The position numbers and the translations under genes were made by a program. The notes below the pieces were generated by a model. It saw nothing but the letters and a program-made list of their open reading frames with translations. It was not told where the DNA came from and searched no databases. This document shows, piece by piece, positions 9,525-18,520 of a stretch of 64,000 nucleotides of DNA. Each line of letters starts with the position of its first letter. The first letter of the stretch is position 1. Location of the stretch: assembly GCF_019458805.1 (NCBI RefSeq), contig NZ_JAIBOA010000014.1, positions 164,678 through 228,677 on the forward strand, in the 5' to 3' direction. This stretch comes from Actinomadura parmotrematis (GTDB taxonomy: Bacteria; Actinomycetota; Actinomycetes; Streptosporangiales; Streptosporangiaceae).

Positions 9525-9962
9525 ATGGCACTGAACCGCGACTTCGTCGGGCGGACGTTCCCGCCCGGCGAGCCGTACGAGGTCAGCCGGGTGAAGATCC
9601 GCGAGTTCGCCGACGCGATCGGCGACCGCAACCCCATCTACCGCGACCCCGAGGCGGCGAAGGCCGCCGGGCACCCCGACGTGATCGCGCCGCCGACCTT
9701 CCCCATCGTGGTGTCGCTCGGCAACCCCGCGCTCGCCGACCCGGCCCTCGGCCTGAACTACGCGATGGTCGTGCACGGCGAGCAGCGCTTCGAGCACGTC
9801 CGCCCGATCCGGCCCGGCGACGCCGTCGTCTGCACCTCGACGGTCACCGAGATCCGCTCGATCGGCAACAACGAGAAGATGGTCATCGAGACCGAGATCC
9901 GCACCACCGACGGCGAGCTCGTCTGCAAGACCTACAACACCATCGTCGAGCGGGGGGCCTGA
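9525..9962 (+). CDS. MaoC-type (R)-hydroxyacyl dehydratase subunit, HadA-like
   Basis: The 145-residue hot-dog-fold protein has the start FVGRTFPPGEPYEVSRVKIR and the conserved A-D-A-I-G-D-R-N-P-I-Y-R-D segment of the FAS1-type/HadA dehydratase N-terminal family. In HadAB enzymes this subunit supports substrate binding while HadB carries the catalytic Asp and His. The ATG at 9525 has GGAGGG ten bases upstream. The stop overlaps the start of the HadB-like gene by one base (TGATG), so the two are coupled and probably form a heterodimer. In mycobacteria the pair serves mycolic acid synthesis. Here the substrate is unknown. Confidence 0.85.
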   Translation: MALNRDFVGRTFPPGEPYEVSRVKIREFADAIGDRNPIYRDPEAAKAAGHPDVIAPPTFPIVVSLGNPALADPALGLNYAMVVHGEQRFEHVRPIRPGDAVVCTSTVTEIRSIGNNEKMVIETEIRTTDGELVCKTYNTIVERGA

Positions 9963-10387
9963 TGACCGCGCAGGTGAAGTACGACGACGTCGAGGTCGGC
10001 ACCGAGATCCCGGCGCGGAGCTACCCCGTCGACCGCGCGAACCTCGTCATGTACGCGGGCGCCTCGGGCGACTTCAACCCGATCCACTGGCGCGAGAGCA
10101 CCGCCAAGGCCGTCGGCCTGCCCGACGTCATCGCGCACGGCATGTTCACGATGGCGCAGGGCGGCCGCTACGTCACCGACTGGGCCGGCGACCCCGGCGC
10201 CGTCGTCGACTACGGCGTGCGGTTCTCCGCGCCGGTCGTGGTGCCCGACGAGGGCGGCGCCGTCCTGGAGATCTCCGGGAAGGTGGAGGAGAAGCTGGCC
10301 GACGGCAAGGTCGTCGTGGCGCTCACCGCCCGCTCCGCCGGGCAGAAGGTGCTGACCCGCGCCAAGGCCGTCGTCCGGCTCGCCTGA
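9962..10387 (+). CDS. MaoC-type (R)-hydroxyacyl dehydratase subunit, HadB-like
   Basis: The 141-residue protein carries the hydratase-2 motif S-G-D-F-N-P-I-H (residues 35-42), whose Asp37 and His42 are the expected catalytic pair, followed by H-G-M-F-T-M-A. It would dehydrate (3R)-hydroxyacyl thioesters together with the HadA-like subunit encoded immediately upstream. No third hadC-like gene is present, and the next gene is murB. Confidence 0.88.
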   Translation: MTAQVKYDDVEVGTEIPARSYPVDRANLVMYAGASGDFNPIHWRESTAKAVGLPDVIAHGMFTMAQGGRYVTDWAGDPGAVVDYGVRFSAPVVVPDEGGAVLEISGKVEEKLADGKVVVALTARSAGQKVLTRAKAVVRLA

Positions 10388-10409
10388 CCGGACGCGCGCG
10401 CCCGTTTCA

Positions 10410-10457
10410 CGATCGCGCGCGCCGGGGACGTAGCATCGCCCCCGGCGCGCGCGATCG
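10410..10457. repeat. Perfect 18-bp hairpin between hadB-like gene and murB
   Basis: CGATCGCGCGCGCCGGGG (10410-10427) and its exact complement (10440-10457) enclose a 12-base loop, ACGTAGCATCGC. The loop contains a TAGCAT hexamer that could act as a -10, with TTCACG at 10406-10411 as a poor -35 (19-base spacer). The element may terminate the dehydratase transcript, or it may sit over the murB promoter. murB starts 30 bases later. Confidence 0.7.
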
Positions 10458-10487
10458 CGGCCGTTCCAGGGGAGGGAAGGACCACAC

Positions 10488-11570
10488 GTGGCGGTGTTCG
10501 CCGAAGAAGTGAAGCTGGCCGGGTACACCACGCTCCGGCTCGGCGGGCCCGCCCGCCGGTTCGTCGAGGCGAGCACCGAGGCCGAGGTCGTCGACGCGGT
10601 GCGCCGCGCCGACGCGGCGGGCGAGCCCGTCCTGGTCCTCGGCGGCGGCAGCAACCTGGTGGTCTCCGACGACGGCTTCCCCGGCACCGTGGTGCGCGTC
10701 GGCACCCGCGGCGCCGAGCGCGTCGCCGGCGAGGGCGGCCGGACGCTCGTGCGGGTGCAGGCCGGCGAGGAGTGGGATCCGTTCGTCGCCCGCTGCGTCG
10801 AGCGCGGCCTCGCCGGGGTCGAGTGCCTGTCGGGCATCCCCGGCCGCGTCGGCGCCACCCCGATCCAGAACGTCGGCGCCTACGGCCAGGACGTCGGCGA
10901 GACGATCGTCGCGGTCCGCGCCTACGACCGGCGGGCCGGCGCCTGCGTCACCCTCGACCGCGCCGCCTGCCGCTTCTCCTACCGGCACAGCGCCTTCAAG
11001 GGCGACGACCGGTACGTGGTGCTGGAGGTCACCTACGCGCTGATCGAGTCCGACGAGTCGCAGCCGATCGCCTACGCCGAGCTGGCGCGCGAGCTCGGCG
11101 TCGCGACCGGCGCCCGCGTGCCGCTGAAGGACGCCCGCGCCGCCGTGCTGAAGCTGCGCCGCGGCAAGGGCATGGTGCTGGACCCCGCCGACCCCGACAC
11201 GCGCAGCGCCGGCTCGTTCTTCACCAACCCGGTCCTGGACGCCGCCGGGCTCGCCGAGCTCGCCCGCCGCGTCGCCGACCGGTTCGGGCCGGACACCGCG
11301 TTCCCGCGCTACCCCGAGTCCTCCGGGCTGGACGGCGCGCCGCGCACCAAGACGTCGGCGGCCTGGCTGATCGACCGGGCCGGGTTCGCCAAGGGGCACG
11401 CGCGCGGCCCCGTCCGCATCTCCGGCAAGCACACCCTCGCCCTCACCAACCCCGACGGCGGCAGCACCGCCGACCTGCTGGGCCTGGCCCGCGAGGTCCG
11501 CGACGGCGTCCGCGAGGCGTTCGGCGTCGAGCTGGTGAACGAGCCGGTGTTCGTCGGCGTGCGGCTGTGA
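10488..11570 (+). CDS. murB: UDP-N-acetylmuramate dehydrogenase
   Basis: MurB reduces UDP-GlcNAc-enolpyruvate with FAD and NADPH in peptidoglycan precursor synthesis. The FAD-binding G-G-G-S-N is at residues 52-56 and S-G-I-P-G-R-V-G-A-T-P-I-Q-N-V-G-A-Y-G follows. The catalytic Tyr-Arg pair (SYRHSAF) is at about 165-166, the proton-donor Ser (GSFFTNP) at about 243, and the catalytic Glu (NEPVF) at about 352. At 360 residues it is a type I enzyme. The GTG start has GGGAGGGAAGGA upstream. Confidence 0.96.
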   Translation: MAVFAEEVKLAGYTTLRLGGPARRFVEASTEAEVVDAVRRADAAGEPVLVLGGGSNLVVSDDGFPGTVVRVGTRGAERVAGEGGRTLVRVQAGEEWDPFVARCVERGLAGVECLSGIPGRVGATPIQNVGAYGQDVGETIVAVRAYDRRAGACVTLDRAACRFSYRHSAFKGDDRYVVLEVTYALIESDESQPIAYAELARELGVATGARVPLKDARAAVLKLRRGKGMVLDPADPDTRSAGSFFTNPVLDAAGLAELARRVADRFGPDTAFPRYPESSGLDGAPRTKTSAAWLIDRAGFAKGHARGPVRISGKHTLALTNPDGGSTADLLGLAREVRDGVREAFGVELVNEPVFVGVRL

Positions 11571-11604
11571 CCGCGCGCTGCCGGCGGCCCCCGGCACCGC
11601 CCTC

Positions 11605-11634
11605 TTGACGAAGTTAGTTATCAAGCAATAACTT
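11605..11634 (+). promoter_or_regulatory. tetR promoter with overlapping operator
   Basis: TTGACG (11605-11610) and ATAACT (11628-11633) are 17 bases apart, and the ATG of the TetR gene is only seven bases after the -10, so the transcript is probably leaderless. AAGTTA (11611-11616) and TAACTT (11629-11634) form an inverted repeat filling the spacer and -10. This is a natural site for autorepression. A related element lies upstream of the efflux gene. Confidence 0.7.
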
Positions 11635-11640
11635 TGTCGC

Positions 11641-12189
11641 ATGAGCCCCCGGATGAGCGCCGCCGAGCGCCGCGAGCAGGTGATCAAAGCCGCGATGGCC
11701 GAGTTCGCCCGCCGCGGCTTCGAGGGCACCTCCACGACGGCCATCGCCGGGCGCGTCGGCGTGTCCCAGCCCTACCTGTTCCGGCTCTTCCCCTCCAAGC
11801 ACGCCATCGTCCTCGCCGCCGTCGAGCGCTGCTTCGACGTCATGGAGGCCGAGATGCGCGACGCGGCCGGCGGCCTGTACGGCGACGAGGCGTTCGCCGC
11901 GATGGGCACGCGCTACCGCGAGATGCTCGTCGGCGACCACGCGGCGCTCCAGTTCCAGCTCCAGATCTACGCCGCCGCGCTGGAGGACGAGGCGATCCGC
12001 GAGGTCGGCGAGCGGCGCTGGGCCGGGCTCTGGAAGATGATCGGCGAGATCAGCGGCGGCGACCCGCAGCGGGTCACCGACTTCGTCGCCTACGGCATGC
12101 TCCTCAACGTCCTCACCGCGTTCGGCATCCCGGTGACGTTCGGCGCGACGGCCGAGTCGCTGCGCGACTGGGCGCGGGACCGGCAGTGA
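11641..12189 (+). CDS. TetR-family transcriptional regulator, 182 aa
   Basis: The N-terminal helix-turn-helix (about residues 8-55) has the typical TetR order: R-E-Q-V-I-K-A-A, F-A-R-R-G-F-E-G-T-S-T-T-A-I-A, V-S-Q-P-Y-L-F-R-L-F-P-S-K. The C-terminal helical part is the ligand-binding and dimerisation domain, with no obvious ligand. It lies 52 bases upstream of an MFS exporter, and both genes carry AAGTTAGT-type operator sequences, so it most likely represses itself and the exporter. There is no binding site before the ATG, consistent with leaderless translation. Confidence 0.9.
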   Translation: MSPRMSAAERREQVIKAAMAEFARRGFEGTSTTAIAGRVGVSQPYLFRLFPSKHAIVLAAVERCFDVMEAEMRDAAGGLYGDEAFAAMGTRYREMLVGDHAALQFQLQIYAAALEDEAIREVGERRWAGLWKMIGEISGGDPQRVTDFVAYGMLLNVLTAFGIPVTFGATAESLRDWARDRQ

Positions 12190-12207
12190 TCTTTTTTTCG
12201 GCATCAA

Positions 12208-12225
12208 AGTTAGTGACTGATAACT
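12208..12225 (+). promoter_or_regulatory. Probable TetR operator before the MFS gene
   Basis: AGTTA (12208-12212) and TAACT (12221-12225) form an inverted repeat within AAAGTTAGTGACTGATAACT. It shares AAGTTAGT with the operator before the TetR gene. It lies just upstream of the AAGGAGG binding site of the exporter gene, and GATAAC inside it could be the -10. Confidence 0.6.
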
Positions 12226-12241
12226 AATGAAGGAGGACGGC

Positions 12242-13672
12242 ATGGCCCTGCGCCCCCCGGGCGGCGCCCTGCGCACGTTCATCGTCACCGGCATCGCGCT
12301 GTTCATGGTCACCCTGGACAACCTGATCGTCACCAACGCCCTGCCCGCCATCCGCACCGACCTCGGCACCGGCCTGGAAGGGCTGGAGTGGACGGTCAAC
12401 GCCTACACGCTCGCGACCGCCGTCCTGCTCCTCCCGGCCGCCTCGATCGCCGACCGGTTCGGGCGCCGCCGCCTGTTCCTGCTCGGCCTCGCGCTGTTCA
12501 CCGCCGCGTCCGCCACCGCCGCGCTCGCCCCCGGCATCGGCGTCCTCATCGCCGCCCGCGCCGTGCAGGGCGTCGGCGGCGCCATCGTCGCGCCGCTCAC
12601 CCTCACCCTGCTCGCCACCGCCGTCCCGGCCGAGCGGCGCGGCGTCGCGCTCGCCGCCTGGAGCGCGATGAGCGGCCTCGGCGTCGCGCTCGGACCCGTC
12701 GTCGGCGGCGCCGTCACGCAGTACACCTCCTGGGAGTGGATCTTCTGGATCAACGTCCCGGTCGGCGCCGTGCTGCTCGCGATCGCGCCCCGGTTCCTCG
12801 CCGAGAGCCACGGCCCCGCCGGCCGCCTCGACCCCGCCGGCACGCTCCTCGTCAGCGGCGGCATGCTCGGCGTCGTCCTCGGTCTCGTGCGCGGCAACGA
12901 GCACGGCTGGACGAGCCCGCAGGTCCTCGGCGCGCTCGCCGCCGGCGGCGTCCTGCTCGCCGCCTTCATCGCCTGGGAGCTGCGCGCCCCGCACCCCATG
13001 CTGCCGATGGGCCTGTTCCGCAGCCGCGGCTTCAGCACCGTCAACCTGGTCGCCGCCGCCATGGCCCTCGCCATGTTCGGCACCACGTTCCTGCTGATCC
13101 AGTTCCTGCAGTCCGTCATGCAGCTCACGCCGCTCCAGGCGGGCGTGCGCAGCCTGCCCTGGACCGGCATGCCGATCCTCGTCGCGCCGCTCACCGCGCC
13201 GCTCGTCGCGCGCTTCGGCGGCCGCGCCGTGCTGGGCGCCGGGATGCTGTTCCAGGCCGCCGGCATCGGCTGGATGGCCGCCCTGCTCGCCCCGGACGTC
13301 ACCTACGGCGCGCTCGTGCCCGGCTTCGTCCTCGCCGGCATCGGCATGGGCCTGTTCTTCCCGCCCGTCGCCCGCCTCGTCCTCGGCTTCGCGCCGCCCG
13401 AGCGGACCGGCGTCGCCTCCGGCGTCTCCAACACCGTCCGCCAGCTCGGCACCGTCCTCGGCGTCGCCGTGCTCGGCGCGATCTTCTCGGCGAACGGCGA
13501 CATGACCGCGCCGGAGCCGTTCGCGGACGGCCTCGCCCCGGCGCTCTGGACCGCCACCGCCGTCCTCGCCGCCGCCGCGCTCGCCACCCTCGCCGTCCCG
13601 CGCCGCCTGCCGGCGCACCCCGCACCCGAGCCCGCGCCCGTCGCGGGACCGGTCGCCGAACCCGCCCCCTAG
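12242..13672 (+). CDS. MFS transporter, DHA2 (EmrB/QacA) family, 476 aa
   Basis: A polytopic exporter with about 14 hydrophobic segments. It has the DHA2 landmark D-N-L-I-V-T-N-A-L-P in helix 1, the motif A-D-R-F-G-R-R-R between helices 2 and 3, and the antiporter motif G-x-x-x-G-P-x-x-G-G (GVALGPVVGG). Family members export cationic dyes, antiseptics and antibiotics using the proton gradient. The ATG at 12242 has AAGGAGG five bases upstream. The in-frame ATG at 12227 lies before that binding site and was rejected. Regulation is probably by the TetR gene upstream. Its TAG stop overlaps the TAG of the opposite gene in the palindrome CTAG. Confidence 0.92.
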   Translation: MALRPPGGALRTFIVTGIALFMVTLDNLIVTNALPAIRTDLGTGLEGLEWTVNAYTLATAVLLLPAASIADRFGRRRLFLLGLALFTAASATAALAPGIGVLIAARAVQGVGGAIVAPLTLTLLATAVPAERRGVALAAWSAMSGLGVALGPVVGGAVTQYTSWEWIFWINVPVGAVLLAIAPRFLAESHGPAGRLDPAGTLLVSGGMLGVVLGLVRGNEHGWTSPQVLGALAAGGVLLAAFIAWELRAPHPMLPMGLFRSRGFSTVNLVAAAMALAMFGTTFLLIQFLQSVMQLTPLQAGVRSLPWTGMPILVAPLTAPLVARFGGRAVLGAGMLFQAAGIGWMAALLAPDVTYGALVPGFVLAGIGMGLFFPPVARLVLGFAPPERTGVASGVSNTVRQLGTVLGVAVLGAIFSANGDMTAPEPFADGLAPALWTATAVLAAAALATLAVPRRLPAHPAPEPAPVAGPVAEPAP

Positions 13673-14751
13673 GCGGCCAGCCAGGCGTCGACGCCGGACA
13701 GCAGCCGCGCGCGGACGCCGTCCGGCGCCGCCGACCCCGCGATCGACTGGCGCGCCAGCTCGGCCAGCTCGGCGTCGGAGAACCCGTGCTCGGCCCGCAC
13801 CAGGTCGTACTGGCGGGCCAGCCGGGACCCGAACAGCAGCGGGTCGTCGGCGCCGAGCGCGATCCGCGCCCCCGCCTCGTACAGCTCGCGGACCGGGACC
13901 GCCCCCGCCGACGGCGCCACCCCCAGGCCGACGTTGGAGGCCGGGCAGACCTCCAGCGTCACGCCCCTCTCCACGATCCGCCGCAGCAGCGCCGGATCCT
14001 CGACCGCCCGCACACCGTGCCCGATCCGGTCGGCGTCCAGCGTCTCCAGGCACTCGCGGACGCTGCCCGGACCGAGCAGCTCGCCCCCGTGCGGCGTCGA
14101 CAGCAGCCCGCCCCGCTTGGCGATCCGGAACGCGCCCTCGAAGTCGTAGGCGCGGCCGCGCCGCTCGTCGTTGGACAGCCCGAACCCGACGACGCCGCGG
14201 TCGCGGTACTGCAGCGCGAGCCGGGCGAGCGTCCTCGCGTCCAGCGGGTGCCGGGTCCGGTTCGCCGCGATCACCACGCCGATGCCGACGCCGGTCGCCG
14301 CCGCCGCGGCGTCCACCGCGTCGAGCACCAGCTCCACCGTCGGGCTGAGCCCGCCGAACCGCGCCGCGTAGCCGCTCGGGTCCACCTGGATCTCCAGCCA
14401 GCCCGACCCCTCGGCGGCCTCGTCCTCGGCGGTCTCGCGCACCAGCCGGCGCAGGTCGTCCGGCGTGCGCAGCACCGACCGGGCGATGTCGTACAGCCGC
14501 TGGAAGCGGAACCAGCCGCGCTCGTCGGTCGCCCGCAGCTTCGGCGGCCACTCCTCCACCAGCGCCTCGGGCAGCTGCACGCCGTGCCCGGCGGCCATCT
14601 CGACGAGCGTCGAGTGCCGCATCGAGCCGGTGAAGTGCAGGTGCAGATGGGCCTTCGGCAGCGTGGACACGTCGCGCGGGACGCCCGGCGGGCGCGCCGG
14701 GGCGGCCGGCGCCGCGCCACCGGGACGGACGTGAGCGAGAGGGGCCTCCAT
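13669..14751 (-). CDS. add: Adenosine deaminase family protein, 360 aa
   Basis: A metal-dependent purine deaminase of the amidohydrolase superfamily. The first zinc ligands are in K-A-H-L-H-L-H-F-T-G-S near residues 33-43. The T-P-H-G-G-E segment carries the H-x-G-E catalytic Glu, D-R-I-G-H-G holds the catalytic His, and A-D-D-P holds the metal-binding Asp. The N-terminal 28 residues are Pro/Ala-rich and the true start may be further in, because no binding site precedes the ATG at 14751. The same gene type sits between murB and the aminotransferase gene in Streptomyces as I recall it, so the TetR/MFS pair looks inserted here. Confidence 0.88.
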   Translation of the reverse strand: MEAPLAHVRPGGAAPAAPARPPGVPRDVSTLPKAHLHLHFTGSMRHSTLVEMAAGHGVQLPEALVEEWPPKLRATDERGWFRFQRLYDIARSVLRTPDDLRRLVRETAEDEAAEGSGWLEIQVDPSGYAARFGGLSPTVELVLDAVDAAAAATGVGIGVVIAANRTRHPLDARTLARLALQYRDRGVVGFGLSNDERRGRAYDFEGAFRIAKRGGLLSTPHGGELLGPGSVRECLETLDADRIGHGVRAVEDPALLRRIVERGVTLEVCPASNVGLGVAPSAGAVPVRELYEAGARIALGADDPLLFGSRLARQYDLVRAEHGFSDAELAELARQSIAGSAAPDGVRARLLSGVDAWLAA

Positions 14752-14877
14752 GGGCCAATGTTGCCGGACGCCGCGATCGGGGCGGCGTCCGCCTCACCAG
14801 TACCGTCCCGGAGGACTAGGGAGGACCCTTCCCCATGGCCCGGCCGGACCAGGCGCGGCCTGGCCCGGAACAGCAGA

Positions 14878-14912
14878 AAGGATCATGGACCGGCGGGCGG
14901 TCCATGATCCTT
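14878..14912 (-). terminator. Terminator of the aminotransferase gene
   Basis: A perfect 15-bp stem (AAGGATCATGGACCG and its complement) with a five-base loop lies 17 bases after the reverse-strand stop at 14930. On that strand it runs into CCTTTCTG. Confidence 0.85.
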
Positions 14913-14929
14913 CCGTGCTGGGGGAGCGG

Positions 14930-16141
<1,212 letters not shown>

Positions 16142-16147
16142 GGCCCT

Positions 16148-16154
16148 ATCGTTA
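16148..16154 (-). promoter_or_regulatory. aspC: Likely -10 element of aspC, leaderless start
   Basis: On the reverse strand TAACGAT is followed by six bases and then the ATG, so transcription should begin at or next to the start codon. A -35 is not clear (CTGAAG about 16 bases upstream). Confidence 0.45.
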
Positions 16155-16402
16155 CAGAAGCCGGGCGGTGCTTCAGCGGGATATCGCGACCCGTCCCGGC
16201 GCTGGTGGACCGGCCGGGGAAACGCCCGGCGCGCCGGGCGCGGGGCGGCGTTCCGGCGTTCCGGTTCGACGTGCGGGCCGCGGCGACGTAGACTCACCTG
16301 CCTAGTGACGCGTCATCGTCGTACGGCCATGTCCGCAAAAGCCGTATGCTGTGACCGGCACGGTCCGATCTCCGGATCGGTCCCGTCCTCTCGCGAGGAC
16401 GT

Positions 16403-16475
16403 AGGGCAGTGGCTCAATTGGTAGAGCTCCGGTCTCCAAAACCGGCGGTTGGGGGTTCGAGTCCCTCCTGCCCTG
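16403..16475 (+). tRNA. tRNA-Trp(CCA)
   Basis: The acceptor is AGGGCAG/CTGCCCT, the D arm GCTC...GAGC, and the anticodon stem CCGGT/ACCGG with loop CTCCAAA (anticodon CCA). The T arm is GGGGG-TTCGAGT-CCCTC, and the discriminator is G. It lies directly upstream of secE, the standard actinobacterial position. Confidence 0.95.
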
Positions 16476-16547
16476 CGAGGTGCGGTGCGCGCACCTGTAC
16501 CGCCACGTCTCCGCCCCAGCGGGCGGCCGTGGTGCGGGAATGCGCGG

Positions 16548-16564
16548 CAACCACGGTGTGGTTG
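16548..16564 (+). promoter_or_regulatory. Small hairpin in the secE leader
   Basis: CAACCAC and GTGGTTG are separated by three bases (GGT), 30 bases before the secE start. It could be a weak tRNA-Trp processing or termination signal, or a protein-binding site. Confidence 0.3.
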
Positions 16565-16594
16565 AACACGACCTACGAGGTGAACGGCGGCACA

Positions 16595-16843
16595 ATGGCG
16601 ACTGAGACGCGCGGCGAGGCCGCGGCCAAGGACGAGGGCAGGGACAAGCCCGCCTCCAAGCGGACCGGTCCGGCGCTCTTCGTGCGCCAGGTGGTCGCCG
16701 AGCTGCGCAAGGTCATCTGGCCCACCCGCCGGGAACTGATCACCTACACCACCGTGTCGCTGGTGTTCGTGCTCGTCATGGTCGCGCTCGTGTCGGGCGT
16801 CGACTGGGTCCTGCAGAAGGGCGTCCTCGCCCTCTTCACCTGA
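16595..16843 (+). CDS. secE: Preprotein translocase subunit SecE
   Basis: The 82-residue protein has a charged, low-complexity N terminus. The SecE signature helix F-V-R-Q-V-V-A-E-L-R-K-V-I-W-P-T-R-R-E-L lies at about residues 29-48, and one transmembrane segment at about 54-76. It joins SecY and SecG in the protein-export channel. The neighbours tRNA-Trp and nusG are conserved. GAGGTG lies upstream of the ATG with a longer than usual spacing. Confidence 0.95.
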   Translation: MATETRGEAAAKDEGRDKPASKRTGPALFVRQVVAELRKVIWPTRRELITYTTVSLVFVLVMVALVSGVDWVLQKGVLALFT

Positions 16844-16952
16844 TCGCGCCCGCGCCGCCGGCCCCGGCGGCCGGACGGCGACGGAAAGCCCGCGGCGCCC
16901 GCCCTCCGGGCAGGCGGGCGGGGATCGCAACGAGAGAAGAGAGTCAGCCACC

Positions 16953-17810
16953 GTGTCCGAGTCCTCCCAGCCCCACGACGAGGCCGTTGAAGAGGCCCAG
17001 TCTGCTGCGGCTGCTGCGGCCGACCCGGCGGACGCGTCCGCCGCGGCGGACGCCCTGCCCGCGGACGCCGCCGAGCCCGCGGACGACGCGGCGGGGACCG
17101 GCGCGGACGCCGAGGCCGCGGACGGTGCGGACACCGAGACGGGCGAGACCGACGAGGCCGACGCCGGCGACGAGGCCGCCGAGGGCGAGGCCGCGGCGGC
17201 CGACGCCGGCGAGGCCAAGCTCGACGCCTACAACCAGTTCAAGATGGAGATGCGCCTCCAGCCGGGCGACTGGTACGTGGTGCACTCCTACGCGGGGTAC
17301 GAGAACCGGGTCAAGACCAACATCGAGACCCGCACCCAGACCCTGAACATGGAGGACTACATCTTCCAGATCGAGGTGCCCCAGCACGAGGTCACCGAGA
17401 TCAAGCAGGGCAAGCGGCAGAAGGTCAACGAGAAGGTCCTGCCGGGCTACATCCTGGTCCGCATGGAGCTGACCGACGAGTCCTGGGCCGCGGTCCGCAA
17501 CACCCCGGGCGTCACCGGCTTCGTCGGGCTGCTGAACAAGCCGTCCCCGCTCAGCCTGGACGAGGTCGCCAACCTGCTGGCGCCCGAGCCCGAGGAGCAG
17601 GTCAAGACCAAGGAGCAGGCCGCCCGGTCCGCCCCCGCCGTGGACTTCTCGGTCGGCGAGTCGGTCACCGTCATGGACGGCCCGTTCGCCACGCTGCCCG
17701 CCACCGTCAACGAGATCAACGCCGAGCAGCAGAAGCTCAAGGTGCTGGTGTCGATCTTCGGCCGGGAGACGCCGGTCGAGCTGTCGTTCAACCAGGTCTC
17801 CAAGATCTGA
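16953..17810 (+). CDS. nusG: Transcription termination/antitermination factor NusG
   Basis: The C-terminal two thirds is a standard NusG. The NGN domain (DWYVVHSYAGYENRVKTNIE from about residue 105) binds RNA polymerase. The KOW domain (SVGESVTVMDGPFATLPATV, about 231-265) contacts Rho or ribosomal protein S10. The first 90 or so residues are an extension made almost wholly of Ala, Asp and Glu. Actinobacterial NusG proteins often carry such tails, and this is a long one. The GTG start has GAGAGAAGAGAG upstream. Confidence 0.95.
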   Translation: MSESSQPHDEAVEEAQSAAAAAADPADASAAADALPADAAEPADDAAGTGADAEAADGADTETGETDEADAGDEAAEGEAAAADAGEAKLDAYNQFKMEMRLQPGDWYVVHSYAGYENRVKTNIETRTQTLNMEDYIFQIEVPQHEVTEIKQGKRQKVNEKVLPGYILVRMELTDESWAAVRNTPGVTGFVGLLNKPSPLSLDEVANLLAPEPEEQVKTKEQAARSAPAVDFSVGESVTVMDGPFATLPATVNEINAEQQKLKVLVSIFGRETPVELSFNQVSKI

Positions 17811-17854
17811 CGCGGCCGCGCCGGGCAGCCGGCGCGCCCGCGTATCCTGGAAGG

Positions 17855-17880
17855 GCCGCCCACCGCGTGGGCGGCTTTTT
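17855..17880 (+). terminator. Intrinsic terminator after nusG
   Basis: GCCGCCCAC and GTGGGCGGC form a perfect nine-bp stem with loop CGC, followed by TTTTT. It separates secE-nusG from rplK-rplA, at least in part. Confidence 0.9.
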
Positions 17881-18012
17881 CGGGTCACGAATCCCCCCGC
17901 TCCGGCGGGGTCTTCAAGATCCCAACACCCGGGTGTCCGTTCCCGGCCCGGGTGTGGCCCGCTCGGCGGGAGTCGGGATCACACCGCAACGGGAACGAGA
18001 GGTGGGCATCCC

Positions 18013-18444
18013 GTGCCTCCCAAGAAGAAGAAGATCTCGGCCGTCGTCAAGGTGCAGCTCAACGCCGGTGCCGCGACGCCCGCGCCGCCCGTCGGTACCG
18101 CGCTCGGTCCGCACGGCGTCAACATCATGGACTTCTGCAAGCAGTACAACGCCGCGACCGAGGCGCAGCGCGGCAACGTCATCCCCGTAGAGATCACCAT
18201 CTACGAGGACCGCTCGTTCACCTTCGTCACCAAGACCCCGCCGGCCGCGCAGCTCATCCTGAAGGCCGCGGGCGTGGAGAAGGGCTCGGGCGAGCCGCAC
18301 AAGACCAAGGTCGGCTCGGTCACCGCGGACCAGATCCGCGAGATCGCCACCACCAAGATGCCCGACCTGAACGCCAACGACCTGGCGGCCGCCGAGAAGA
18401 TCGTCGCCGGCACCGCCCGCTCGATGGGCATCGAGGTCAAGTAA
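18013..18444 (+). CDS. rplK: 50S ribosomal protein L11
   Basis: The 143-residue protein is full length. The N-terminal domain contains V-K-V-Q-L-N-A-G-A-A-T-P-A-P-P-V-G-T-A-L-G, the proline-rich site that lies near thiostrepton on 23S rRNA. The C-terminal RNA-binding domain ends in G-T-A-R-S-M-G-I-E-V. It forms the GTPase-associated stalk base and is needed for RelA-type stringent signalling. It starts at GTG, and GAGAGGTGGG lies upstream. Confidence 0.97.
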   Translation: MPPKKKKISAVVKVQLNAGAATPAPPVGTALGPHGVNIMDFCKQYNAATEAQRGNVIPVEITIYEDRSFTFVTKTPPAAQLILKAAGVEKGSGEPHKTKVGSVTADQIREIATTKMPDLNANDLAAAEKIVAGTARSMGIEVK

Positions 18445-18520
18445 GCCGTCCGCGCGGATCGTCCGCGCGGTTCGACGTGGGAGGGCCCCCGTGCGGGGTC
18501 CGTACCACAGAGGAGTTCCC

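Noticed and set aside
12227..12241. Start of the MFS gene at the ATG at 12227
   Set aside because: It lies upstream of the AAGGAGG binding site and would add five polar residues. The ATG at 12242 is correctly spaced.
16142..16297. Longer N terminus of the aminotransferase
   Set aside because: The extra residues are Arg/Pro-rich, unlike the family, and include the -10 region inferred for a leaderless start.
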